Source: JADGQN01 sp035315185
GTDB taxonomy: Bacteria > Desulfobacterota > Syntrophorhabdia > Syntrophorhabdales > WCHB1-27
Assembly (NCBI GenBank): GCA_035315185.1
Contig: DATFYE010000104.1
Span: forward strand, 46,040-110,039
Direction: 5' to 3'
Length of the DNA: 64,000 nucleotides
Of the stretch, positions 42,118-50,543 are shown in pieces; positions within the stretch are counted from its first letter, which is position 1, and every line of letters starts with the position of its first letter. Below the pieces are notes generated by a model. It was not told the DNA's origin and searched no databases. It saw only the letters and a program-made list of their open reading frames with translations. The position numbers were made by a program, and so were the translations under genes.

Positions 42118-42798
42118 CTTCGGAACGAGTGCTAGGGCTCTAACCGGTGACGCACTCGAGTCGAGCATCATTAACGGTGTGCAGACCAAGGTGAATATCC
42201 TGTTGTGAGGCAGCTTGTCCAGGTTGGCCATGTTCTCGATATGGTAGCATACGCGCTTGCGCATAAGCATGTGGGTTGCCCTGTCTTTTGCGTGATCGCA
42301 CGTAGACGAATCCACGCCGAAGATGTGTATGCCCCGGTCAAGCATCCATTCCACCGCGTCCGTTCGCACTTCGAGATATTTGCTCAGGTACTCGTCGGTG
42401 TCGTAGTATTCACCGGCTCCCGTCCTGAAGAGGATGTATTTCAGGTCACGCGGATCCACATCGATCTTCTTCAGGTTTTCTTCCACTTCGGCTGCGGTAA
42501 TAGATTCGGCATTTTTCTTGAAGCAGTAATCCTGCATCACGGCGTTGCCCACCATGAAATCGACCGGCATCTTGTCGATCCCGGTTCCTTCAGGGTTGAA
42601 GTGTAAGGGTGAGTCTATGTGGGTGCCTGCGTGGTCGCACATGACGAGTATGTTGGCCTGCGACGAGATGCCGCCAGGACGCAGGGTATCTTTGTGCCCC
42701 AGGAAGACCCCGAGATAGGTCTTCGATATTGCCGGGAAGACCGGCATCTTCGTGTGAATGGGACGCGAAAGGTCGATTACGTCGTAATTTGAAAGCAT
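42115..42798 (-). CDS. Metal-dependent cyclase-family hydrolase (kynurenine formamidase / isatin hydrolase type), copy 1
   Basis: 227 residues. The metal signature is CDHAGTHIDSPLHFN (HxGTHxDxPxH), with SRPIHTKMPVFP near the start, as in KynB and isatin hydrolase, which open amides or cyclic amides using Mn or Zn. About 80 percent identical by eye to the copy at 46209, but one Lys shorter, since a family A repeat provides its stop. GGGAGG before ATG 42798. It directly follows the TctC gene, with 11 bases between. Confidence 0.9.
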   Translation of the reverse strand: MLSNYDVIDLSRPIHTKMPVFPAISKTYLGVFLGHKDTLRPGGISSQANILVMCDHAGTHIDSPLHFNPEGTGIDKMPVDFMVGNAVMQDYCFKKNAESITAAEVEENLKKIDVDPRDLKYILFRTGAGEYYDTDEYLSKYLEVRTDAVEWMLDRGIHIFGVDSSTCDHAKDRATHMLMRKRVCYHIENMANLDKLPHNRIFTLVCTPLMMLDSSASPVRALALVPK

Positions 42799-42809
42799 GA
42801 CAGCCTCCC

Positions 42810-43778
42810 TCACTTTATTACCCCCATGTCTTTCAGAAGCTTGGAAAAGTAATTGTAATTCTGCGCTACTATAGTATCAAGCTCCTTGCCATTCCGGTAG
42901 GTGACGGGAAGGTTCAGTTCCTTCATGCCCTTGATGAAAGCAGGCTCTTTCATGGCCTGCCTGAAGCCATCCTCCAGCTTATTCACGATCGCGTCAGGCA
43001 CGGCCTTCTGGGTGATGACGGTGAAATACATGGGGTAGGGTAGGCCATAGAGTTCTTTAATCGTTGGCACCCCCGGATACTCTGCGGCGGGCTCATCCTT
43101 AAGCATCATTATGAGCCTGATTTCTTTCGCTTCGACGAGCGACGCATTGAAGTCTCCAGCGCCGAAGAGCACGTGACCGCCAAGTAGGGCTGTTTGTACC
43201 TCGGGCGTGCCCTTGAAAGGGATATGGGTGATCTGGACCTTTTCCTTCTTCGCGACCTCTTCCATCATGAGATTACCCATGCTGTTCACCCCCACCGTCC
43301 CGTAAGTCGCCTTCTTCGGGTTCTGGCGGGCGTACGCGACAAGGTCCTTGAAGGTCTTGAACGGAGAATCGGCCTTGACGTAAACGCCGAAATTAAGTCC
43401 GCCGTACTGAATGACCGACCGTATATCTTTTATCGGGTCGTACGGTACTTTCTCGAGAAGGGGCGTCAGGAAGAGAGGTGGCCCTCCGCTGTAGCCGATG
43501 GTATACCCATCCGGTTTTGCCGTTGCTATGGCTGCAGTCCCGACCGTGAGAGCACCTCCAGGCTTATTAACGATCACAATTGGCTGCTTCAGATATTTTT
43601 CCGCCTCCCTGCAGATCAAACGAACCGCAAGATCCGTGGGGCCCCCGGGTGGGACAGGCACGATATGCGTGATTGGCTTGCTGGGATACTTTGCAACATC
43701 CTCCTGGCAATAACCCGGAGCCCAAAAAAGAAGAGTGATGATGAGAGTACTCACCGAGGGTAGAACTGATCTTTTCAT
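42810..43778 (-). CDS. TTT-family solute-binding protein (TctC/Bug), copy 1
   Basis: 322 residues: signal peptide (about 1-24), YPSKPITHIVPVPPGGPTDL, KYLKQPIVIVNKPGGALTVG, IGYSGGPPLFLTPLL and the KDLVAYARQNPKKATYGTVG segment, all typical of periplasmic Bug proteins that bind carboxylates and similar solutes. Very similar to the copy at 48928, so it probably works with the same TctAB membrane pair. AAGGAG before the ATG. Confidence 0.93.
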   Translation of the reverse strand: MKRSVLPSVSTLIITLLFWAPGYCQEDVAKYPSKPITHIVPVPPGGPTDLAVRLICREAEKYLKQPIVIVNKPGGALTVGTAAIATAKPDGYTIGYSGGPPLFLTPLLEKVPYDPIKDIRSVIQYGGLNFGVYVKADSPFKTFKDLVAYARQNPKKATYGTVGVNSMGNLMMEEVAKKEKVQITHIPFKGTPEVQTALLGGHVLFGAGDFNASLVEAKEIRLIMMLKDEPAAEYPGVPTIKELYGLPYPMYFTVITQKAVPDAIVNKLEDGFRQAMKEPAFIKGMKELNLPVTYRNGKELDTIVAQNYNYFSKLLKDMGVIK

Positions 43779-43846
43779 TGGACTTCTCCTTAGAGTTACT
43801 CTTTCTGGTTTACCATCTTATTCGGGCTTTTGTCCTCGATTCTCGA

Positions 43847-43878
43847 CCTGTAACTCGGAACTCGTAACCCGTAACCGC
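43847..43878. repeat. Family D word repeat
   Basis: CTGTAACTCGGAACTCGTAA, CCCGTAACC: short overlapping units sharing the 13-mer CGGAACTCGTAAC with 16839. Confidence 0.45.
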
Positions 43879-43880
43879 AT

Positions 43881-44834
43881 CTAGAGGTACGTGCCGTCCT
43901 TCACCCACGCAGCCAGCGCAGCAAGGCCCTTTTCCAGGTCGTATTCCGGCAGATAGCTGAATTCCTCCTGGATTCGGGTGTTGTCCAGGCAGGCCTCGAT
44001 GTCGAAGTCTGTTTTTGTGATCGTAGAAACGCCTGTCGCGAGATCGATCCTGGTGCCTGGAAAGATCTTTTCGAGCGTTCTGGCAACCTCGCCGAGGGTG
44101 TGGTGGCGGCCGAGGCCGATGTTGTAGAGGTCGTATTTTGGTTTTTCAGCACAATGGATCAGAGTATGGGCGCGGGCGCAGTCCCGGACGTAAACAAAAT
44201 CGTGTCCCTCGTTTCCGTTCACGTCTTCGAACGCCGTCGGCTGTCCTTTCACGACCGCGGTCACCATGCGAAGGATCGGGTTTCTCCCCGCGGTGTAGAG
44301 CGGGCCGTAGATGCGCGACGGCCTGGTGATCACGATGTCCATCTTATACTCTTTCTGGTAGATGAAGCAGAGGAGTTCGGCCATCTTCTTGGTCGCCGGT
44401 ATGTAGCGGTCAGAGCGTGCCCAGAAGAACTCTTCCTCTTTCAGAGGCATGGTTCCTTTGCGTCCCTGGTTCACTCCTTCTGAGCTCACGAACGTCACCC
44501 GTCCCACGTCCATCAGGCGCGCAGCCTCCAGTATGTTGGCCGTCCCGGTGACGTTCACATCCGTGGCCTGGAAGAGACTGCCCCGGCCTTCATATATTGA
44601 GGCACAGTGTATGATACTCTTCACCTTGTACTTTTTGATCGCATCGCATATCGTGGTGATTGACGTGACATCAATGGGTGCGATCTGCAGGGCCTTTCCG
44701 ACATACGGCGTCAGTATCGCGGGCACCTCGATGTTCCGGTTGCGGGTTAAAAGTACCTCGTGACCCTTTTCAAGCAGATGTCTTCCGAGGTTTCCCCCGA
44801 GAAAACCAAGCCCACCAGTAACAAGTATCATCAT
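43881..44834 (-). CDS. NAD-dependent epimerase/dehydratase (extended SDR)
   Basis: 317 residues. MMILVTGGLGFLGGNLGRHL is the GxxGxxG NAD site; IIHCASIYEGR, TFVSSEGVN and RPSRIYGPLYTAGRNPIL fit extended SDRs. The usual YxxxK triad is not in register: YIPATKKMAE has Tyr one place early and Ile where Tyr is expected. GGGAGGA before the ATG. It lies between the M24 protein and the TctC copy 1 gene in the TTT cluster, so it may act on the imported compound. Confidence 0.88.
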   Translation of the reverse strand: MMILVTGGLGFLGGNLGRHLLEKGHEVLLTRNRNIEVPAILTPYVGKALQIAPIDVTSITTICDAIKKYKVKSIIHCASIYEGRGSLFQATDVNVTGTANILEAARLMDVGRVTFVSSEGVNQGRKGTMPLKEEEFFWARSDRYIPATKKMAELLCFIYQKEYKMDIVITRPSRIYGPLYTAGRNPILRMVTAVVKGQPTAFEDVNGNEGHDFVYVRDCARAHTLIHCAEKPKYDLYNIGLGRHHTLGEVARTLEKIFPGTRIDLATGVSTITKTDFDIEACLDNTRIQEEFSYLPEYDLEKGLAALAAWVKDGTYL

Positions 44835-44842
44835 ATCCTCCC

Positions 44843-44975
44843 TTGCGGGAGCGAGTCAAAAGGCCATCCGCTTTGTCGCCCTTCACCCCGTGTAGCTCCG
44901 ACGTACTTCTAGTACGCCTCCGCTCCCCAGGGCTTGGGCTTCGCGCGTTGAGTCCTTTTTACTCGCCCCCGGAAT
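44843..44975. repeat. Family B-like repeat in the TTT cluster
   Basis: GAGCGAGTCAAAAGG at the left and CCTTTTTACTCGCCCCC at the right pair imperfectly; the centre is CCGACGTACTTCTAGTACGCC. It lies between the epimerase and M24 genes. Confidence 0.65.
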
Positions 44976-45007
44976 CTGTTCCACCGCCAACCGGTCATGG
45001 GTAACGT

Positions 45008-46099
45008 TCATTTCAACGGTGTGTTGTTCAACGGCTCGTTCCCTGTCTCCGTTATAAGGTATGTGTCTCCGATAAAAACGCCGTCGCCATTGTTGTCCAT
45101 AACGCACGGGTGGACCACAATAGTCATGCCCGGCTGCAGCACGGTCTCATCCTGCGGCACGATGGCCGGTGGCTCGTCGAGATCATGACCGAGCGAGTGG
45201 CCGCCCCGGTACGGATACAGGTAGCCGGCCTTCTCGATATACTCCTTCATAACATTCGCGACATCAGATGCTTTATTGCCCGGTTTGAGCAATGCCACGC
45301 CTTTCTGCTGGGCCGCAATGCCGGTCTCCAGGAACTTCGTCATCTTCCGGGTCGGCTCTGCCAAGGGCATGACCACCGTGAGCTGTGTGTAGTACCCTTC
45401 GTAGCGAGGTGTCAGTTCGACGATGAGGCTTTCACCTTCCTGGAGCACTCTGCCCGAGGGCGCGAGGAAAGGTGCGACCGGATACTTACCGGTTCCGATC
45501 AGATTGAAGGCGGTTTCGACCCCCTGCTTGCGCATGAAATAGTCCATCTCTGCGTAAATGTCGAACTCGCTCATGCCGACCTTTGCTACTTCCTTAATCC
45601 TTTTGTAAAGCCCATCGGTAATGCGGGCGCATTCGCGAGCCAGGGCCTGTTCTTCCGGGCTCTTGATCATGCGGAGGTCGAAGATCTCTTTGCCGGCGTT
45701 GACGAACGTGGCTGAGGGCAATTCTTTCTTCATGTACTCGTAGATCGTGAAGGAGATGTTTTCCGCGCCGACGAGTCCTATCCGCCTGCCGTTGTAATCC
45801 AGCTCCTTGATGCGTTTGACGAGGTCTCCGGGGTAATCCGAGCTCTGCCTGGCGTCGCTTATCCAGCGCTGCGCTGCAACGCGCTCCTGGATACCACTGA
45901 AGACAAAGATCGTGGGCGAGCCCTCTCTGGGAAAGACCACATAGGAATAGCCGAAATGAGGTGGGTAGTTGGAAACATAGCGGACGTGCCCGGTCCACAT
46001 GGCATTGGAGGCTATGACCAAAATAGAAAGGTCTTTCTCGTCCATCATCTTCCTGATGGCCGTATGACGGCGGTCACGCTCCTGAAGGGTTAGTTTCAT
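45008..46099 (-). CDS. M24 (creatinase/prolidase fold) protein lacking most metal ligands
   Basis: 363 residues: a creatinase N-terminal domain (about 10-140) and a pita-bread domain (about 150-360). The metal positions of aminopeptidases (D, D, H, E, E) read E (VELTPRYEGYY), Q (YYTQLTV), H (GHSLGHD), H (VVHPCVM) and G (FIGDTYLIT). Only the His is kept, as in creatinase, which is metal-free. It therefore more likely hydrolyses a C-N bond of a small substrate than peptides. Second enzyme of the TTT cluster. Confidence 0.88.
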   Translation of the reverse strand: MKLTLQERDRRHTAIRKMMDEKDLSILVIASNAMWTGHVRYVSNYPPHFGYSYVVFPREGSPTIFVFSGIQERVAAQRWISDARQSSDYPGDLVKRIKELDYNGRRIGLVGAENISFTIYEYMKKELPSATFVNAGKEIFDLRMIKSPEEQALARECARITDGLYKRIKEVAKVGMSEFDIYAEMDYFMRKQGVETAFNLIGTGKYPVAPFLAPSGRVLQEGESLIVELTPRYEGYYTQLTVVMPLAEPTRKMTKFLETGIAAQQKGVALLKPGNKASDVANVMKEYIEKAGYLYPYRGGHSLGHDLDEPPAIVPQDETVLQPGMTIVVHPCVMDNNGDGVFIGDTYLITETGNEPLNNTPLK

Positions 46100-46110
46100 C
46101 TCTTCTCCTT

Positions 46111-46159
46111 GGTAGACGGTTTCTTTAATCTATCTGGTTTCTTTAGTTTCTCTGGTTAT
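46111..46159 (-). repeat. Degenerate 9-bp tandem array
   Basis: On the minus strand: AACCAGAGA, AACTAAAGA, AACCAGATA, GATTAAAGA, AACCGTCTA. It lies between the M24 and cyclase copy 2 genes. Confidence 0.65.
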
Positions 46160-46208
46160 GTCGGATCCTGCCCTGCCGCCCCATCTGCCATGCACCTCGC
46201 CTTTGCAC

Positions 46209-46895
46209 CTATTTCTTCGGGACGAGCGCCAGGGCCCGGAACGGCGCTGCGCTAGAATCGAGCATGAGCAACGGGTTGCAGACGAAGGTAAAGATCCTGT
46301 CCTGGGGCAGCTTTTCGAGGTTGGTCAGGTTCTCTATATGATAGCATACCCGCTTCCGCATGAGCATATGAGTTGCCTTGTCCTTCGCGTGGTCGCACGT
46401 TGACGCGTCGACACCAAACACAAGGATGCCGCGATCGAGCATCCACTCCACAGCCTCTACCCGGACCTCCAGATACTTGGTGTGGTACTCGTCGGTATCG
46501 TAGTATCCACCTGCGCCCGTCCTGAAGAGAATGTATTTCAAATCTCGCGGGTTGACGTCGATCCTCTTCAGATTATCTTCGATTTCGGCTGAGGTAATCG
46601 ACTCAGCGTTCTTTTTGAAAGAGTAATCCTGCATTACGGCGTTGCCCACCATGATGTCGATCGGCATCCTGTCGATCGCGTTCCCTTCAGGATTGAAGTG
46701 CAGGGGCGCATCGATATGCGTGCCCGCATGATCGCACATCATGAGGATATTGGTCTGGGCGGAGATGTTGCCCGGACGCAGGGTATCCTTGTGACCCAGG
46801 TAAACCCCGAGATAGGTTTTTGATATGGCTGGGAAAACTGGCATCTTGGTGTGGATCGGTCGCGACAGGTCAATGATTTGGTAATTCGGTCGCAT
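46209..46895 (-). CDS. Metal-dependent cyclase-family hydrolase, copy 2
   Basis: 228 residues, with CDHAGTHIDAPLHFN and the same SRPIHTKMPVFP opening as copy 1. AAAGGAGG before ATG 46895. It ends with a normal TAG after VPKK, so it shows what the 3' end of copy 1 probably looked like before its repeat arrived. It follows the TctA gene. Confidence 0.92.
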   Translation of the reverse strand: MRPNYQIIDLSRPIHTKMPVFPAISKTYLGVYLGHKDTLRPGNISAQTNILMMCDHAGTHIDAPLHFNPEGNAIDRMPIDIMVGNAVMQDYSFKKNAESITSAEIEDNLKRIDVNPRDLKYILFRTGAGGYYDTDEYHTKYLEVRVEAVEWMLDRGILVFGVDASTCDHAKDKATHMLMRKRVCYHIENLTNLEKLPQDRIFTFVCNPLLMLDSSAAPFRALALVPKK

Positions 46896-46952
46896 AAAAG
46901 CCTCCTTTGCCACAGCGCCGGGCGTTCAACAATTACCTTTGTTCCCCGGCTC

Positions 46953-48461
46953 TTAGTCGCCCTCCTCCAGCACCTTTTCGATCGTCTTCCTCTTCTGAGA
47001 GAAAGTCTTAAAGAGTGGTGTGATAAGCAGGAAGAGGGACACGCAGATCAGTACTGCCGAGATGGGACGATTGAAAAAGATGAAAGGGTCTCCGTAGATC
47101 AGGGATTGACGGAACGCATTCTCTAGCATGGGTCCAAGGACGAGCGCGAGGAGAAAGGGCGCTCCCTCGTATTCGTATTTCCGCATCAGGTAGCCAAAGA
47201 CGCCGAATATGATCATCACGAGCACGTCGTAAATATTATTGTTAAGGCTGTACGCGCCAAGAAAGCAGAAGAGAATGATGAGGGGAAACAGAAGATTGTA
47301 CGGAATCTTCAGGATCTTTATCCAGAGACCGATCAGCGGGAGGTTGAGGACGAGAAGCATGACATTGCCGACATACATGCTCGCGATCGTTCCCCAGAAG
47401 AGCGCGGGATGCTTGGCGATGAGGAGAGGACCGGGCTGGATGCCGTGGATGATGAATGCTCCAAGCAGGATCGCCATGCCCACGCTCGACGGGAGGCCGA
47501 GGGAAAGTAGGGTAACCATGGAGCCCGCTGCTGCCGCATTATTCGCTGTCTCCGGTGCTGCCACGCCCTCGATCGTCCCGGTGCCGAATTTCTCAGGGTG
47601 CTTTGAGATGCGCTTCTCTACAGTGTATGCCATGAATGTGGGAATGACCGTCCCTGCGCCGGGCAGGATGCTGACAAAGAAGCCGATGAATGAGCCCCGG
47701 ACGATGGGCCATATGGAGTCGGCCCAGTCTTTGAGTGTTGGAAAAATTCCGGTGACACGCGTGGCGAGGATGTCCTGTTTCACGATCTGCTCCAGATTTG
47801 TGAGTACCTCAGCGATACCGAACAGGCCCATGGCTACGGGCACGATGCCCATTCCGTCCATGAGTGTGATGCTGTCCAGGGTGAAACGGGTCGAGCCGCT
47901 GATCTGGTCCTGTCCCACGCACGAGATTGCGAGGCCGGCCAGTGCCATGATCAACCCCTTGAGGACCGGCCCCCTGCAGAGGTAGGTCACCATCGCAAGG
48001 CCGAGGAGCATGAGGGCGAAGAACTCGGGTGGCCCGAATTTGAGTGCCATCCTGGCCAGAAGGGGAGAAAGGAGCATGAGGCCGATGATACTCAGCGTGC
48101 CACCGATGAAGGAGCCGAAGGCAGATATGCCGAGCGCCGGACCGGCACGCCCGTTCCGTGCCATCTGGTAGCCGTCGAGGCAGGTCACTACCGACGCTGC
48201 CTCGCCGGGTATATTGACAAGGATCGACGTGGTGGAGCCGCCATACATGGCGCCGTAATAAACGCCGCAAAGCATGATGATCGACGTGACGGGTTCCATG
48301 CCGAAGGTGGTGGGCAAGAGCAGGGAGATCGTTGCGACGGGCCCGATCCCGGGCAATACGCCGATCAGTGTTCCAATCAGCACACCCAGGAAACAGAAGG
48401 AGAGGTTCTTGATCGTTAGGGCGATGCCGAAGCCGAGGGCCAGATTACTAAAAAAATCCAA
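46953..48461 (-). CDS. tctA: TTT-family permease, large subunit TctA
   Basis: 502 residues and about 11-12 helices. GVLIGTLIGVLPGIGPVATI, YYGAMYGGSTTSILVNIPGE, and the second half GFFVSILPGAGTVIPTF, LGLPSSVGMAILLGAF mirror each other, as in TctA. Works with TctB and TctC in secondary, membrane-potential-driven uptake. Three bases after tctB. Confidence 0.95.
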   Translation of the reverse strand: MDFFSNLALGFGIALTIKNLSFCFLGVLIGTLIGVLPGIGPVATISLLLPTTFGMEPVTSIIMLCGVYYGAMYGGSTTSILVNIPGEAASVVTCLDGYQMARNGRAGPALGISAFGSFIGGTLSIIGLMLLSPLLARMALKFGPPEFFALMLLGLAMVTYLCRGPVLKGLIMALAGLAISCVGQDQISGSTRFTLDSITLMDGMGIVPVAMGLFGIAEVLTNLEQIVKQDILATRVTGIFPTLKDWADSIWPIVRGSFIGFFVSILPGAGTVIPTFMAYTVEKRISKHPEKFGTGTIEGVAAPETANNAAAAGSMVTLLSLGLPSSVGMAILLGAFIIHGIQPGPLLIAKHPALFWGTIASMYVGNVMLLVLNLPLIGLWIKILKIPYNLLFPLIILFCFLGAYSLNNNIYDVLVMIIFGVFGYLMRKYEYEGAPFLLALVLGPMLENAFRQSLIYGDPFIFFNRPISAVLICVSLFLLITPLFKTFSQKRKTIEKVLEEGD

Positions 48462-48464
48462 GCA

Positions 48465-48920
48465 TCACCTTCCGAGAAAGCCCGTTGGAAGCGGTTGTTG
48501 CAGCAGCCACACAAAGATGATATAAACGCCCGCCGCTGACAGAACCGCGAAGATGAACGAACGCCTCAACGTGATCTGTCCCGCGAGCAGCGGGAGCACC
48601 AGTGCGAGGACGAAGAAGATCAGCAGGTAACCAACCTTCTCGAACAGGAAGACGCATGCGATAAGAACAAGTACAGTCGTACCGAGCCTCAGCCACCGCT
48701 CCGGAAGCATTGGGGCTTTCTCTTTCTCCGCCGCACCCAACCTGAACGCCCGTATCAGCAAGACCGTCGAGAAGACGATCAACAGAATCCCAAGACCCAG
48801 CGGCAGGAAGCCCGTGCCGGGCTGCGCCAGATTCCCGAGGGGGTAGGTTGCAGACCAGATCGTAAGGATCAGCCCGACGATCAGCCAGAATAGACTACTT
48901 GTGATCTCCCTTTGCCTCAT
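48465..48920 (-). CDS. tctB: TTT-family small permease subunit TctB
   Basis: 151 residues with four helices (LFWLIVGLILTIWSA; GLGILLIVFSTVLLIRA; LGTTVLVLIACVFLF; FIFAVLSAAGVYIIFVWLL) and a TFPLG-type loop as in TctB. Seven bases after tctC copy 2 and three before tctA: one transcript. Confidence 0.9.
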   Translation of the reverse strand: MRQREITSSLFWLIVGLILTIWSATYPLGNLAQPGTGFLPLGLGILLIVFSTVLLIRAFRLGAAEKEKAPMLPERWLRLGTTVLVLIACVFLFEKVGYLLIFFVLALVLPLLAGQITLRRSFIFAVLSAAGVYIIFVWLLQQPLPTGFLGR

Positions 48921-48927
48921 GCAATCC

Positions 48928-49896
48928 TCACTTAATTACCCCCATTTCCTTCAGGGTCCTGGAAAAGTAATTGTAGCTCTGGAGCACGTACGCATCAAGG
49001 TCCTTGCCGCTCCGGTAGATGACCGGAAGCTGCAGTTCCTTCATGCCGCTGATGAAAGCCGGTTCCTTCATCGCTTTCATGAAAGCGTCATCCAGCTTTT
49101 TCACAATCGCGTCTGGCACGGCTTTCTGTGTGATGATGGTGATGCCCATCGGATAGGGCAGGTTATAGAGCTCTTTGATTGTGGGAACGCCCGGATACTC
49201 AGCGGACGGCTCATCCTTCAGCATCATCACCAGTCTGATCTCCTTTGCTTCGACGAGTGAGGCATTGAAGTCGCCTGCCCCGAAGGCTGTGTGACCTCCC
49301 AGCAGAGCTGTCTGTCCTTCTGAAGTTCCCTTGAAAGGTATGTGGTTGAACTGGACTTTTTCCTTCTTCGCGACTTCCTCCATCATGATATTCGGCATAC
49401 CGTTCACGCCAACAGTGCCATAGGTTGCCTTCTTCGGATTCTGCCGTGCGAACGCGATCAAGTCCTTGAAGGTTTTGAAGGAGGAATCGCCTTTCACATA
49501 GACGCCGAAATTGAACCCTCCGTACTGCATGATCGACCGTATATCCTTGATGGGGTCATAGGGTACTTTCTCAAGAAGCGGTGTCAGAAAGAGGGGTGGC
49601 CCGCCGCTGAAGCCGATGGTGTATCCGTCCGGTTTTGCCGTAGCGATTGCCGCAGTCCCCAGGGTAAGGGCACCTCCCGGCTTATTGACTACGACAATAG
49701 GCTGCTTCAGAAATTTCTCCGCCTCCTTGGCGATGAGGCGAACAGAAAGGTCGGTGCCCGTGCCCGGTGTCACCGGAACGATATAGGTGATCGGTTTACT
49801 GGGAAATTTCGAGACATCCTCCTGGGCGTATGCCGGGGCACAGAGGGCAACAACAGTTGACAGGCATACTAGGAGTCTTGTGATGGTGGGCTTCAT
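48928..49896 (-). CDS. tctC: TTT-family solute-binding protein (TctC/Bug), copy 2
   Basis: 322 residues with the same plan as copy 1: signal peptide, FPSKPITYIVPVTPGTGTDL, KFLKQPIVVVNKPGGALTLG, GFSGGPPLFLTPLLEK. The sequences differ most at the ligand-facing PPGGPTDLAVRL / TPGTGTDLSVRL loop, which may shift specificity. AGGAGGGG before the ATG. First gene of the cluster, 55 bases downstream of the predicted transcription start. Confidence 0.94.
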   Translation of the reverse strand: MKPTITRLLVCLSTVVALCAPAYAQEDVSKFPSKPITYIVPVTPGTGTDLSVRLIAKEAEKFLKQPIVVVNKPGGALTLGTAAIATAKPDGYTIGFSGGPPLFLTPLLEKVPYDPIKDIRSIMQYGGFNFGVYVKGDSSFKTFKDLIAFARQNPKKATYGTVGVNGMPNIMMEEVAKKEKVQFNHIPFKGTSEGQTALLGGHTAFGAGDFNASLVEAKEIRLVMMLKDEPSAEYPGVPTIKELYNLPYPMGITIITQKAVPDAIVKKLDDAFMKAMKEPAFISGMKELQLPVIYRSGKDLDAYVLQSYNYFSRTLKEMGVIK

Positions 49897-49941
49897 GTCC
49901 CCTCCTTTCTTGTCATTGACGTGGCAATGGTGGTCTCTGGA

Positions 49942-49987
49942 ATAATCGTCACGAACGATTATATTTTTTGATTACCTGCCTTGTCAA
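49942..49987 (-). promoter_or_regulatory. Promoter and operator of the TTT cluster
   Basis: On the minus strand: TTGACA (49987-49982), 18-base spacer, TATAAT (49963-49958). ATAATCGT / ACGATTAT, a perfect 8-bp inverted repeat with 5-base spacer (49942-49962), overlaps the -10 box and transcription start. A repressor or activator site is likely; no regulator gene lies next to it. Confidence 0.75.
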
Positions 49988-50014
49988 GGACTTTACTGGT
50001 TGTCAAGCCGCAAG

Positions 50015-50116
50015 CCAGAGACCGGTCCCCTCTCGCTCGCCGTGCTCGCTAGATAGATTCCAACACCCGTGGCAAATACGGCCCACGGGTACCCGGCTCG
50101 CCCGTGGGAATCTATT
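50015..50116. repeat. Family C' repeat, full copy and a degenerate neighbour
   Basis: ACCCGTGG ... CCACGGGT stem at 50066-50095, then TACCCGGCTCGCCCGTGG and GAATCTATTCCGCG. Just before it, CTCGCCGTGCTCGCTAGATAG is a diverged copy of the same tail, as at 18470. Confidence 0.75.
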
Positions 50117-50543
50117 CCGCGTCCAGGAGAGCACATCTTGGGTGTACATATGTTTAGCGCAGCATTCTGTTACAGAATAAAATTACCTATTTTCAGTAGG
50201 TTACAGATTATCGTAAATGTAAGAAACTTTATCAATTTTCTAACACCTCGTTATATTTGAGGTTTGCTCTTAAAGTGTAATGATTCTTATCGACAGCTCA
50301 CGGTTCGAAAGGACCTCCTGGACCGTAACACATTGCTATGATTAACAGTTGACGAATGGCACCATCGTTGCTATGCTTCAGAGTAGGGACCAAAAATCTC
50401 GGCGATCTTTTCAAAGACTAGAGGGGTTGGCCGCATCTTCAGTTTGACCGCATTGGGCCGTTCTTAACATCGCAGCTCTGCCCAAACGCCCTGCAGCTGG
50501 CCATTGAGGGTTCTGATCGCGAGAGAAAGAAAGGACCCCGGCC
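50117..50543. other. AT-rich non-coding stretch
   Basis: No coding region is visible. From about 50150 to 50300 the sequence is AT-rich with small dyads (CTGTTACAG; CCTATTTTCAGTAGG). A promoter for the 50544 gene may lie here, but no convincing boxes were found. Confidence 0.4.

Noticed and set aside
49342..49860. 172-codon plus-strand frame opposite tctC copy 2
   Set aside because: Shadow; a similar shadow occurs opposite tctC copy 1, reflecting gene similarity only.
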